Positions 35,033 to 42,310 of a stretch of DNA of 64,000 nucleotides are shown one piece after another. The DNA comes from CAWIJK01 sp963836375. Its GTDB lineage: Bacteria > Actinomycetota > Acidimicrobiia > Acidimicrobiales > RAAP-2. The position numbers and the translations under genes were made by a program. Below the pieces are notes generated by a model. The model searched no databases and was not told the origin of the DNA. It was given only the letters and a program-made list of their open reading frames with translations. Position 1 is the first letter of the stretch. Each line of letters begins with the position of its first letter. The DNA lies in NCBI GenBank assembly GCA_963836375.1, contig CAWIJK010000002.1:496001-560000 (forward strand), given 5' to 3'.

Positions 35033-36316
35033 GTGCCGACCCTCGCCGACGACCTGCGATTCAGGGGCCTGGTCCACCAGGTGACGGACGCGGATCTCTT
35101 AGAGCGGCTCGACGGGGGGCGGCTCACCGTGTACACCGGCTTCGACCCGTCGGCACCGAGCCTCCACGTGGGCAGCCTCTTGCAGCTGTGCACCCTGCGC
35201 CGCTTCCAGGCGGCCGGACACCGTCCGATCGCCCTGGCCGGTGGCGGGACGGGCCGGATCGGGGACCCGGGGGGCAAGACGGGGGAGCGGGCCTTGCTCT
35301 CCGACGCCGACCTGGTGGCCAACCTGGCCGGCATCCGGCCCCAGCTGGCCCGGTTCTTGGCGTTCGACGAGACGGCGGGCCCGGCCCGGGGGCTCCTCCT
35401 CGACAACGGCGACTGGCTCGGCTCGATGCTCCTGGTGGACTTCCTGCGGGACGTGGGCAAGCACTTCACGGTCAACCAGATGGTGGCCAAGGAGTCGGTG
35501 CGGGCCCGCTTCGATCGTCCGGACCAGGGGATCTCCTACACCGAGTTCAGCTACATGCTCCTGCAGGCCTACGACTTCCTCCGCCTCCACCTGGACCACG
35601 GGTGCGACCTGCAGCTGGGCGGATCGGACCAGTGGGGCAACATCACCATGGGGGTCGAGCTCATCCGCAAGGTGGCCCGGGTCGAGGCCTACGGCCTGAC
35701 CACCCCGCTCGTCGTAAAGGCCGACGGGACCAAGTTCGGCAAGACCGAGTCGGGGACCGTCTGGCTCGACGCCCGGCTGACCAGCCCCTACCGCCTCTAC
35801 CAGTTCTTCTTCAACACCGAAGACGCCGTCGTCGGCCAGTACCTGCGCTACTTCACCTTCCTCGGCCACGACCAGATCACCGCGCTCGACGCCGAGACGG
35901 CCGAGCACCCCGAGCGCCGGGCGGCCCAGCGCGCCCTGGCCCGGGAGGTCTGTGCCCTGGTCCACGGGTCGGCCGAGGTTGAGCGGGCCGAGCGGGCGTC
36001 GAAGGCACTGTTCGCCGAGGAGATCGCCCTGCTCGACGAGACGACACTGCTCGACGTGGTCGACGACGCGCCGTCCTCGATCATCGCCAGGGCGTCCGTC
36101 GAGGTTGGCCTCGAACTGGTCGGCGTGCTGGTGGGCACCGGCCTGGTCACGTCGCGCAGCGAGGCTCGCCGGGCCATCACCCAGGGCGGCGTCTACCTCA
36201 ACAACGCCAAGGAGCTCGATGAGCGGCGGATGATCGGGTCCGACGACCTGCTCCACGACCGCTACGCGCTGCTCCGCCGGGGCCGACGGGACTACCACGT
36301 CCTGCGGGTGGAGTGA
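35033..36316 (+). CDS. tyrS: TyrS, tyrosyl-tRNA synthetase
   Basis: Class I aminoacyl-tRNA synthetase charging tRNA-Tyr. 427 residues. TVYTGFDPSAPSLHVGSL holds the HIGH-equivalent (HVGS). Later come LLQAYDFLRLH, LQLGGSDQWGNITMGVELIRK for tyrosine binding and KADGTKFGKTESG, the KMSKS-equivalent loop. A C-terminal S4 domain (about 365-425) includes SRSEARRAITQGGVYLN. GTG 35033 gives the usual length. A leader T-box is not visible; the gap to the divergent gene is too short for one. Confidence 0.96.
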   Translation: MPTLADDLRFRGLVHQVTDADLLERLDGGRLTVYTGFDPSAPSLHVGSLLQLCTLRRFQAAGHRPIALAGGGTGRIGDPGGKTGERALLSDADLVANLAGIRPQLARFLAFDETAGPARGLLLDNGDWLGSMLLVDFLRDVGKHFTVNQMVAKESVRARFDRPDQGISYTEFSYMLLQAYDFLRLHLDHGCDLQLGGSDQWGNITMGVELIRKVARVEAYGLTTPLVVKADGTKFGKTESGTVWLDARLTSPYRLYQFFFNTEDAVVGQYLRYFTFLGHDQITALDAETAEHPERRAAQRALAREVCALVHGSAEVERAERASKALFAEEIALLDETTLLDVVDDAPSSIIARASVEVGLELVGVLVGTGLVTSRSEARRAITQGGVYLNNAKELDERRMIGSDDLLHDRYALLRRGRRDYHVLRVE

Positions 36317-36319
36317 CGG

Positions 36320-36844
36320 GTGCACCTGTCCCCGCGGACCCGGTACATCGCCACCGGGATCGTCGTGGTCGCCATCGGGGTGCTGGCCTTCTTGGCCTTC
36401 GGCAGCGTGGGGCACACCGGGACCCCTCGCCAACAGCTCGAACAGTGGGTGAGAGACACCGGGCTCGGGCCGGCGGTTGGCACCCTTCGTGGTGACGACG
36501 CGGCGATCGCCGAGGTGGTCAGTACCCACCGGGGCACCGGGGCCATCCACACCACCTGCGCCGTGCTGGTTGACGACGCCTCGACCGCCACCTCGAACCT
36601 TCCGGCCCCCGACACGGCGGTGACCCAGCTGCTCGCCCGCGGCTACCAGCTCGAGTACCGGGCCGGGAACGACTGTTACTCGGCCGGGAGCACCGACACC
36701 GCGCTGTTGGCCCGCTCGGCCGGCGAGCGCGCCGCCGGCCTCGGGCTGTTGGACCAAGCGCTGGGCTTGGTCGCCGAGCGCACCGGCGCGTCGGTGTCGA
36801 CCACCACCACGACCTCGCCCAGCTCGGGCGGGCTCTTCGGATGA
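36320..36844 (+). CDS. Uncharacterised membrane-anchored protein, 174 residues
   Basis: No family recognised. A basic start (LSPRTRY) and one hydrophobic segment (about 9-28) suggest a single N-terminal anchor with an extracytoplasmic domain. That domain has two Cys (TTCAVLV and NDCYSAG) that could form a disulfide, and a Ser/Thr-rich tail. GTG 36320 lies 3 bp after tyrS, and the stop overlaps the next gene by 4 bp (ATGA), so the three genes form an operon. Confidence 0.8.
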   Translation: MHLSPRTRYIATGIVVVAIGVLAFLAFGSVGHTGTPRQQLEQWVRDTGLGPAVGTLRGDDAAIAEVVSTHRGTGAIHTTCAVLVDDASTATSNLPAPDTAVTQLLARGYQLEYRAGNDCYSAGSTDTALLARSAGERAAGLGLLDQALGLVAERTGASVSTTTTTSPSSGGLFG

Positions 36845-37389
36845 GCGGGCCGGGGCCCGGGCGAGAGCCCGACGACTTCGACCGGCTCCGGCGCCGGGTC
36901 CTGTGGGCCATGCCGACCGGCCTCTACGTCATCGGGAGCCGGGCCGGCAGCGGCCCGGCGGTCCGCCGCAACCTGATGACGGCGAACCTGGTGGTGCAGG
37001 TGTCGATGGAGCCCAAGCAGGTCGGGGTGGCTATCGACGCCTCGTCGGTGACCCGGCGCCTGGTCGACGAAGGCGGGGTCTTCACGGTGTCGCTGCTCGG
37101 GCGCGACGAACGCGCCGTGGTCCGGCGATTCGTCAAGCCGGTGACCGACGTCGAGACCGACGCCGGTGGGCGGGCCACGGCGATGGCCGGCCTCGCCGTG
37201 GCCGAGGCCCCGAGCGGGGCCCCCGTCCTGGCCGGGGCCGTGGCCTGGCTCGACTGCGAGGTGCGTCAGCGGCTCGACGCCGGGAGCCATCTGTTCGTCG
37301 TCGGAGAGGTGGTGGCGGTGGGCGGACCCGACGGAGCGATGCCGCCGGTCCTGCGTATGGAGGACACCCGGATGAACTACGGCGGCTGA
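36841..37389 (+). CDS. Flavin reductase-like (FMN-binding split barrel) protein
   Basis: 182 residues of the flavin-reductase domain family. WAMPTGLYVIGSRAG, RNLMTANLVVQVSMEPKQVGVAID and the segment GVFTVSLLGRDE followed by VVRRFVKPV are the FMN-binding pattern. LDCEVRQRLDAGSHLFVVGEVVAV completes the barrel. Such proteins supply reduced flavin to monooxygenases or bind FMN or F420. No partner monooxygenase is nearby. The start overlaps the preceding stop (ATGA). Confidence 0.87.
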   Translation: MSGPGPGREPDDFDRLRRRVLWAMPTGLYVIGSRAGSGPAVRRNLMTANLVVQVSMEPKQVGVAIDASSVTRRLVDEGGVFTVSLLGRDERAVVRRFVKPVTDVETDAGGRATAMAGLAVAEAPSGAPVLAGAVAWLDCEVRQRLDAGSHLFVVGEVVAVGGPDGAMPPVLRMEDTRMNYGG

Positions 37390-37413
37390 GGCCTCAGCCT
37401 CCCGGCGCTGAGG
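37385..37413. terminator. Palindrome spanning both stop codons of convergent genes
   Basis: GCTGAGGCCTCAGC (37385-37398) is a perfect 14-bp palindrome. It contains the plus-strand TGA (37387-37389) and the minus-strand TGA (37396-37394). A second GCTGAGG at 37407-37413 can pair instead with CCTCAGC (37392-37398) over an 8-nt loop. Confidence 0.4.
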
Positions 37414-37645
37414 GCTCGGCCGTCCCGGGCCCCCGACGCAGGTCGACCCGGAGCGTGAGGACGCCGTCCACCAGGGTCGCCTGGGCGTCACCGATCATGG
37501 CGAAGTCCATGTAGTCCACCTGGGCCTGCTCGCGAAAGCGCTGGCGCTCGGGGCCCTCGACCGGGGGGAGACCCCGGTTGCGCACGGCCTCGGCCCGGAG
37601 CCGGAAGCGCTCCACCATCGCGTCGGTGTCGAACTGGTCGTCCAT
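37394..37645 (-). CDS. Small uncharacterised acidic protein, 83 residues
   Basis: Starts MDDQFDTDAMVERFRLRAEAV, followed by NRGLPPVEGPERQRFREQAQ, DYMDFAMIGDAQATLVDG and VLTLRVDLRRGPG. The pattern is a helix, a second helix and a C-terminal beta hairpin. I do not know a function. ATG 37645 has a CGGAG ribosome site. Coding is supported by the sharp end of the reading frame, which fits the convergent neighbour, and by the protein-like composition. Confidence 0.72.
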   Translation of the reverse strand: MDDQFDTDAMVERFRLRAEAVRNRGLPPVEGPERQRFREQAQVDYMDFAMIGDAQATLVDGVLTLRVDLRRGPGTAEPSAPGG

Positions 37646-37779
37646 CGGATCAGACTCCGGACCGAGGTGGTGCCGGGGGACGGGCCCCCGGCCTGGCCTA
37701 CCGAGATGGTACCGGGAAGCGGGCGGGTGCCCGTTGGCCTGGGGCTGTGGGCGCCCGCAGGCCACCGCTGGCGAGGCAC

Positions 37780-37785
37780 TACACT
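37780..37785 (+). promoter_or_regulatory. Possible -10 (TACACT) upstream of the small CxxC gene
   Basis: TACACT lies about 120 nt before GTG 37904. Around it, 37646-37903 is a divergent control region. It also holds a 7-bp GC hairpin (CCGGGGG 37673-37679 with CCCCCGG 37685-37691). Confidence 0.35.
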
Positions 37786-37903
37786 GGTCCAACGACCGGG
37801 GGCGACAATGCCCGGAGGGGCGGTCCTCTGACTCCCGGCCCGAGCAGCCAGTTCCGGTCGTTCCGTGCCGGACGTGACGGGTGACTGGCAGCAAGGAGTT
37901 GTC

Positions 37904-38112
37904 GTGAAGAAGGGACGCCATCGGCGCTTCGAAGAAGCGCGAAGCCTGAAGCGGTCGACGACCATCGAGGTCAGCGGTGCCCTGAGTGCGGCGCCGAGCC
38001 CGAGGACGTGCACGCGTCGTGGTGCCTGGCCGAAGAGGACCAGTACGACCGCATCCTCGGCTCGGTTTCGCCGGCCCGGGACGAGTCGGAGCACGATCCG
38101 CTCGACGACTGA
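37904..38112 (+). pseudogene. Small CxxC (zinc-ribbon-like) protein gene interrupted by a frameshift
   Basis: GTG 37904 has a good ribosome site (AAGGAG, 37893-37898) and begins KKGRHRRFEEARSLKR. That frame then loses protein character. A second frame carries CPECGAEPEDVHASWC and a Glu/Asp-rich end to the TGA at 38110-38112, but has no ATG, GTG or TTG after its preceding stop. The 209-bp span is one base short of a whole number of codons. The simplest reading is a gene of about 69 residues with a 1-bp deletion between 37955 and 37980. I do not recognise its function. Confidence 0.5.
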
Positions 38113-38135
38113 GCCGACCCGGCCGGCGGGACCGA

Positions 38136-38886
38136 CTAGGTCCGCCGCCGGACCGCCGGGTGGGGCAGCGGAACCCCCTTGGCAATGCGCTTCGCCCGTT
38201 CGTCGAGGTAGGCTGACCAGCATCCCGTAGGCCTTCTGGCCGACCATCTCGGTCAACTCCGCCTCCATCTCGCGGTACACCGGCCGCGAGCCGACGAAGG
38301 CCTCGGGCGCCTCGGTGCACCACCAGGCGAACTGCTGGCCGCCCTCGCCCCAGTGGCGACGGTCCCACTGGCGGACGGTGGAGGTGACGTGGCCGTCGTC
38401 GGCCACGTCGTCCTCCCGGCGCAGCGGGAGCTGCCAGCACACCTCGGGCTTGAGCTCCAGAGGGTTCTTGCCCCTTGCGAGGGCCACCTGGTGGAGGGCG
38501 CAGCCGGGCCCCTTCGCGAAGCCTGGGCGGTTGAGGAAGATGCAGGCGTCCTTCACGACCCGGGTGACCCGCTCGCCGTCCTTGGTCCGGGTGATGACCC
38601 CCTTGCGCCCCCGGGAGTGGAACTGCCACTCGTCGGGACCGAGGGTCGCCGCCACCTTCTCGACCCGGCGGGCGTCCTTCTTGTCGACCAGGTGGGCGCC
38701 GTAGGAGCAGCACCCGTGCTCGAGCTCGGGCGCCGGCTCGGTCAGGACGCCCTGGCACCCGTTGCCATAGATGCAGGTCCAGTTGCTGGTCAGGAACGAG
38801 ACGTCGAAGACCCACGTCCGTTCCTCGTCGGGGTCCTCGAAGCTGACCCACTCACGGGCGTCAGCGGGGGGGACCGGACACGCCAT
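38136..38886 (-). pseudogene. Cysteine-rich uncharacterised protein gene with a +1 frameshift near its end
   Basis: The first 224 residues carry eight well-spaced Cys (38, 44, 59, 60, 115, 129, 150, 190), with TCIYGNGCQG, HGCCSYGAHL, KDACIFLNRPGFAKGPGCA and VCWQLP. This suggests a metal or Fe-S binding protein. At about 38214 one extra base shifts the frame. Removing it continues as AYLDERAKRIAKG to a TAG at 38138-38136, giving 249 residues. Without the correction the reading frame runs on for over 200 low-quality residues across the neighbouring genes. Either a real lesion or a sequencing error. Confidence 0.65.
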
Positions 38887-38894
38887 GGGCGTGC

Positions 38895-38900
38895 ACCCTA
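38895..38900 (-). promoter_or_regulatory. -10 (TAGGGT) of the cysteine-rich gene, leaderless layout
   Basis: On the minus strand TAGGGT ends 8 nt before ATG 38886. Confidence 0.5.
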
Positions 38901-38926
38901 CCGCCTGGGCCGACCGACCTTGGTCG

Positions 38927-38932
38927 TATGAT
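38927..38932 (+). promoter_or_regulatory. -10 (TATGAT) of the NfuA-like gene, leaderless layout
   Basis: TATGAT ends 7 nt before ATG 38940. It overlaps two earlier in-frame ATGs (38928, 38931), so ATG 38940 is the likely start. Confidence 0.6.
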
Positions 38933-38939
38933 GGGGCTC

Positions 38940-39584
38940 ATGACGCCCGACGTGAAGACCCAGCCCGTGGTGACCATCACCGAGGAGGCCCGCGCCGTCG
39001 TGCGCGAGGCGATCGCCCAGGAGCCGGACCCCGGCTCTCTGGCCCTGTGGCTCGAGGTGCGCGGGGTACAAGGCGGCACCTTCGTCTACGACCTCTACTT
39101 CCAGGCCCTCTCCGACGCCGGGGAGGCCGACGCGGTGGACCACGACCACGAGGTGTCGGTTGTGGTGCCGTCCGACAGCGTCGAGCGGCTGCGGGGGGCG
39201 CGGCTGGAATGGTCGACCGAGGGTGACGGCGGCCTGGTGCTAGTCAACCCGAACGTCCCGGCCCCCGAGGAGGCCGCCCCCGGCGTGCCCCCGGCGGTGC
39301 TCGAGGCCGGGATCGCCGGGCCGCTCGGGACCCGGGTCGTGGCCGTCCTCGACAAGGTCGTCAACCCGGCGATCGCCGGACACGGTGGGCGGGCCGACCT
39401 CGTGGCGATCGACGAGGAGGGTGGCGTGGCCTACCTCCGGCTCTCGGGGGGGTGCCAGGGCTGCGCCATGTCCCGGATGACCCTCACCCAGGGGATCGAG
39501 ACGTCGCTGCGCGACGAGGTGCCCGAGGTGACCCGGGTGGTCGACGTCACCGACCACGGCGGCGGGGACAACCCCTACTACTGA
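38940..39584 (+). CDS. NfuA-like Fe-S cluster carrier
   Basis: 214 residues. The N-terminal domain (about 1-105) has the A-type carrier fold pattern (TITEEARAVVREAI, LALWLEVRGVQGGTFVYDLYF) but no cysteine. The C-terminal NifU domain carries LRLSGGCQGCAMSRMTLTQGIE with the CxxC that binds a cluster at the dimer interface. This two-domain plan is that of NfuA, which passes [4Fe-4S] clusters to apoproteins. ATG 38940 is chosen over the two upstream ATGs, which overlap the -10. Confidence 0.9.
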   Translation: MTPDVKTQPVVTITEEARAVVREAIAQEPDPGSLALWLEVRGVQGGTFVYDLYFQALSDAGEADAVDHDHEVSVVVPSDSVERLRGARLEWSTEGDGGLVLVNPNVPAPEEAAPGVPPAVLEAGIAGPLGTRVVAVLDKVVNPAIAGHGGRADLVAIDEEGGVAYLRLSGGCQGCAMSRMTLTQGIETSLRDEVPEVTRVVDVTDHGGGDNPYY

Positions 39585-39682
39585 GCCGCGGCCCGCCCGG
39601 GGCCCGCGTCGAGCGGCCCGGTTGGTCCATCCACGAGGGACCGTCCCGCCCGGGCGCCGTCCCGGCGGGCACACTGTCGGGC

Positions 39683-40558
39683 ATGAACGCCGCCCTGGTC
39701 ACCGGCTGCGCGCTGGCCGGGGGGCTGGCGGGGGCCGCCCTGGACGTGGTCGCCGCCCGGATACCGCCGGCGCGCCACTCGGATCCGGCCGCGCCGGCGC
39801 CGCTCCCGCAGGACCCGGCCGGTTCCCCGGCGCCCCACCCCGAATCCGCCCACCCCGAATCCGCCCAGCCCGACACTCTCCAGCCCGAGCCCCTGCAGCC
39901 TGAAGTCCTGCAGCCCGCGCCGGTGGCGCCGGGGCCGCCCGCCGAGCATCCGGCGGCCGGGGAGCCGGCCCCCACCCCCGCCGCCGGTCCGCCGGGGCCG
40001 GCCGAGGTCGCGGCGGCCGCTGTCGTCACCGCCGTCCTCTTCGCCGCCGCGGCCGTGCGCTTCGGCCCGGTGCCCGAACTCGCCGCCTACTGCGTGCTGT
40101 TCGCCGGGTTGGTCGGGATCTCGGTGGCCGACCTCCGCGTGGGCCTGGTGCCGAGGGTCCTGCTGTACCCGACCCTCGGCCTCATGGTGTTGGCCCTGGT
40201 CGGCGCGGCCGCCGTCTCCGGGGACTGGGGGGCGTTGGGCCGCGCCGCCATCGGGGGGAGCCTCGCCTTCGCCGTGTTCTTCGTGCTGTGGTGGTTCGCG
40301 CCGCGCGGGCTCGGCTTCGGCGACGTGCGGTTGGCCGGGTTGATGGGGACCGCCCTCGGTTGGCTGGGGCTGGCCCACGTCTACGTGGGCTTCTTGAGCG
40401 GCTTCGTGCTCGGGGCCCTGATGGGCACGGTCAAGATGCTGGCCCAGGGCACCGGGCGCAAGACGAGGTTCCCGTTCGCCCCGGCCCTGGCCGCCGGGAC
40501 GGTCATCGGGGTCCTCTGGGGGGGCTGGCTGGCCAACTACTGGGTGCTGCACACCTGA
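39683..40558 (+). CDS. Prepilin peptidase (A24/TadV-CpaA-like) with a Pro-rich linker
   Basis: 291 residues. The C-terminal 180 form a type IV prepilin peptidase domain with six or so membrane segments. Catalytic Asp lie in GISVADLRVGLVPR and in GLGFGDVRLAGLMG (the GxGD motif). The bifunctional N-terminal methylase domain with its Cys tetrad is absent. In its place are one short membrane segment and a 75-residue Pro/Gln/Glu-rich linker with repeated HPES and LQPE units. No pilin gene is nearby. A weak CACTGT element (39672-39677) ends 5 nt before ATG 39683. Confidence 0.87.
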   Translation: MNAALVTGCALAGGLAGAALDVVAARIPPARHSDPAAPAPLPQDPAGSPAPHPESAHPESAQPDTLQPEPLQPEVLQPAPVAPGPPAEHPAAGEPAPTPAAGPPGPAEVAAAAVVTAVLFAAAAVRFGPVPELAAYCVLFAGLVGISVADLRVGLVPRVLLYPTLGLMVLALVGAAAVSGDWGALGRAAIGGSLAFAVFFVLWWFAPRGLGFGDVRLAGLMGTALGWLGLAHVYVGFLSGFVLGALMGTVKMLAQGTGRKTRFPFAPALAAGTVIGVLWGGWLANYWVLHT

Positions 40559-40559
40559 G

Positions 40560-40565
40560 TAGGTT
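40560..40565 (+). promoter_or_regulatory. aroC operon -10 (TAGGTT), leaderless layout
   Basis: TAGGTT ends 6 nt before GTG 40572 and starts 1 bp after the upstream stop. Confidence 0.45.
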
Positions 40566-40571
40566 GGGGGA

Positions 40572-41786
40572 GTGCTGCGGTTCCTGACGGCTGGTGAATC
40601 CCACGGGAAGGCCCTGATGGTGGTGGTCGAGGGCCTGCCCGCCGGTCTCCCCTTCACCACCGAGATGGTGACCGGCGAGCTCGCCCGGCGCCGCCTGGGT
40701 TACGGCCGCGGCCCGCGGATGCGCTTCGAGGCCGACGAGGTCACTCTGCTCAGCGGGGTCCGCCACGGGCGGACCCTCGGCTCGCCGGTCGGGATCGAGA
40801 TCGCCAACACCGAGTGGCCCAAGTGGACCGAGGAGATGTCGCCGGCCCCGGGGCGACCGGCCAGGGTCCTGACCCAGCCCCGACCGGGTCATGCCGACCT
40901 GGCCGGGATGCAGAAGTACGGCTTCGCCGACGCCCGGGACGTCTTGGAGCGGGCCTCGGCCCGCGAGACCGCCGCCCGGGTCGCCGCCGGGTCGACGGCC
41001 AAGGCGCTGCTCGGGCACCTGGGGGTGCGGGTGGTGAGCCACGTGATCCAGCTCGGGGCCGAGCGGGCGCCCGAAGGGGTGCGGCCGGGCCCCGAGGACC
41101 TCGGGACGGTCGACGCATCGGCCGTCCGCTGCTTCGACCCCGCCGCCGAGGCGGCGATGGTGGCGGCGGTCAAGTCGGCGGCCAAGGAGGGGGACTCCCT
41201 CGGGGGGGTGGCCGAGGTGCTCGCCTACGGGGTGCCGGTGGGTCTCGGCAGCCACGTGCACTGGGACCGCAAGCTCGACGCCCTGCTGGCCCGGGCCCTG
41301 ATGAGCATCCAGGCGGTCAAGGCGGTCGAGATCGGTGAAGGCTGGGACGTGGCCGGCCGGCGGGGATCGGCCGCCCACGACGCCATCCGCTACGACGAGG
41401 CGTCTGGCCACTACACCCGTGAGACGGTTCGGGCCGGGGGTATCGAGGGCGGCATGTCGATCGGGGGTCTGGTGAGCGCCCGGGTGGCCATGAAGCCGTT
41501 GGCCACCCTCAACCGGCCGGTGCTCGAGACGGTCGACGTGGTGACCAAAGAGTCCACCGTCAGCTTTAAGGAGCGCACCGACGTCACGGCGGTTCCGGCC
41601 ATGGGGGTGGTGGCCGAGACGATGATGGCCCTGGTGCTGGCGGACGAGGCGTTGCGCAAGTTCGGCGGCGACTCCCTGGCCGAGGTCTTGCGCAACCGCG
41701 ACGGGTTCGTCTCCTCCCTCGGGGAGACCCCGTCGGAGGCCGTCGGCCCGGTCGGAACGGGCGACCAGGCCGCAGCACCGGCGTGA
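40572..41786 (+). CDS. aroC: AroC, chorismate synthase
   Basis: FMN-dependent last step to chorismate. 404 residues. LRFLTAGESHGKAL at the start, RRRLGYGRGPRM, VLTQPRPGHADLAGMQKYGF, RASARETAARVAAGSTAKALL, and the late GGIEGGMSIGGLVSARVAMKPLAT with the segment VVTKESTVSFKERTDVTAVPA. First gene of an aroC-aroK-aroB-aroQ-pepP-efp-nusB run with 1-5 bp overlaps or small gaps, so it probably drives the whole operon. Confidence 0.97.
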   Translation: MLRFLTAGESHGKALMVVVEGLPAGLPFTTEMVTGELARRRLGYGRGPRMRFEADEVTLLSGVRHGRTLGSPVGIEIANTEWPKWTEEMSPAPGRPARVLTQPRPGHADLAGMQKYGFADARDVLERASARETAARVAAGSTAKALLGHLGVRVVSHVIQLGAERAPEGVRPGPEDLGTVDASAVRCFDPAAEAAMVAAVKSAAKEGDSLGGVAEVLAYGVPVGLGSHVHWDRKLDALLARALMSIQAVKAVEIGEGWDVAGRRGSAAHDAIRYDEASGHYTRETVRAGGIEGGMSIGGLVSARVAMKPLATLNRPVLETVDVVTKESTVSFKERTDVTAVPAMGVVAETMMALVLADEALRKFGGDSLAEVLRNRDGFVSSLGETPSEAVGPVGTGDQAAAPA

Positions 41787-42310
41787 CGGCCGGCCGGCCC
41801 CGCCGAGTGCTGCTGATCGGGATGATGGGGGCGGGCAAGTCCACGGTCGGGCGCCTGGTGGCGGCCGAGCTCGGGTGCCGCTACTTGGACTCCGACGTCG
41901 AGGTGGAACGGACCACCGGGCACAGTGTCCCCGAGCTGTTCGCCACCGCGGGCGAGGCCGCCTTCCGGGCGGCCGAGTCGGCGGTGCTGGCCGAAGCCGT
42001 GGCCGAGCCCGGGCCGGTGGTGGTCTCGGTGGCCGGCGGCGCGGTGCTCGACCCAGCCAATCGGTCGCTCCTCGGGCGCTCGGGTCTGGTGATCTGGCTC
42101 CGGGCCCGCCCGGCCACGCTGGCCCGGCGGGTGGGGGACGGGGTCGGGCGCCCGCTCCTGGGCGAGGACCCCGCGGCCGCACTGGGCCGCCTCGAGGCCG
42201 AGCGGCGACCGCTCTACGCGGAGCTCGCCGACGCTGTGGTGGACGTGGACGACCTGGGCCCGGCCGAGGTGGCCGAGCTGGTGCTGGCCGCCGCCGGGGT
42301 GGACCGATGA
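41783..42310 (+). CDS. aroK: AroK, shikimate kinase
   Basis: 175-residue P-loop kinase phosphorylating shikimate. LLIGMMGAGKSTVGRLVA is the Walker A. YLDSDVEVERTTG holds the substrate Asp, and VSVAGGAVLDP corresponds to the GGG shikimate loop. RPLLGEDPAA and RRPLYAELAD are the lid and adenine regions. GTG 41783 overlaps the aroC stop, and the stop overlaps aroB (ATGA). Confidence 0.96.
   Translation: MTAGRPRRVLLIGMMGAGKSTVGRLVAAELGCRYLDSDVEVERTTGHSVPELFATAGEAAFRAAESAVLAEAVAEPGPVVVSVAGGAVLDPANRSLLGRSGLVIWLRARPATLARRVGDGVGRPLLGEDPAAALGRLEAERRPLYAELADAVVDVDDLGPAEVAELVLAAAGVDR

Noticed and set aside
37394..38851. A single long minus-strand protein joining the cysteine-rich gene region to the 83-residue gene
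   Set aside because: The middle part has no protein-like pattern and runs antisense to the small CxxC gene. The two ends read as separate genes, the lower one with its own ribosome site.
38928..38933. Upstream ATGs (38928, 38931) as the NfuA-like start
   Set aside because: They overlap the TATGAT -10 element. ATG 38940 sits at the leaderless distance and keeps the whole domain.
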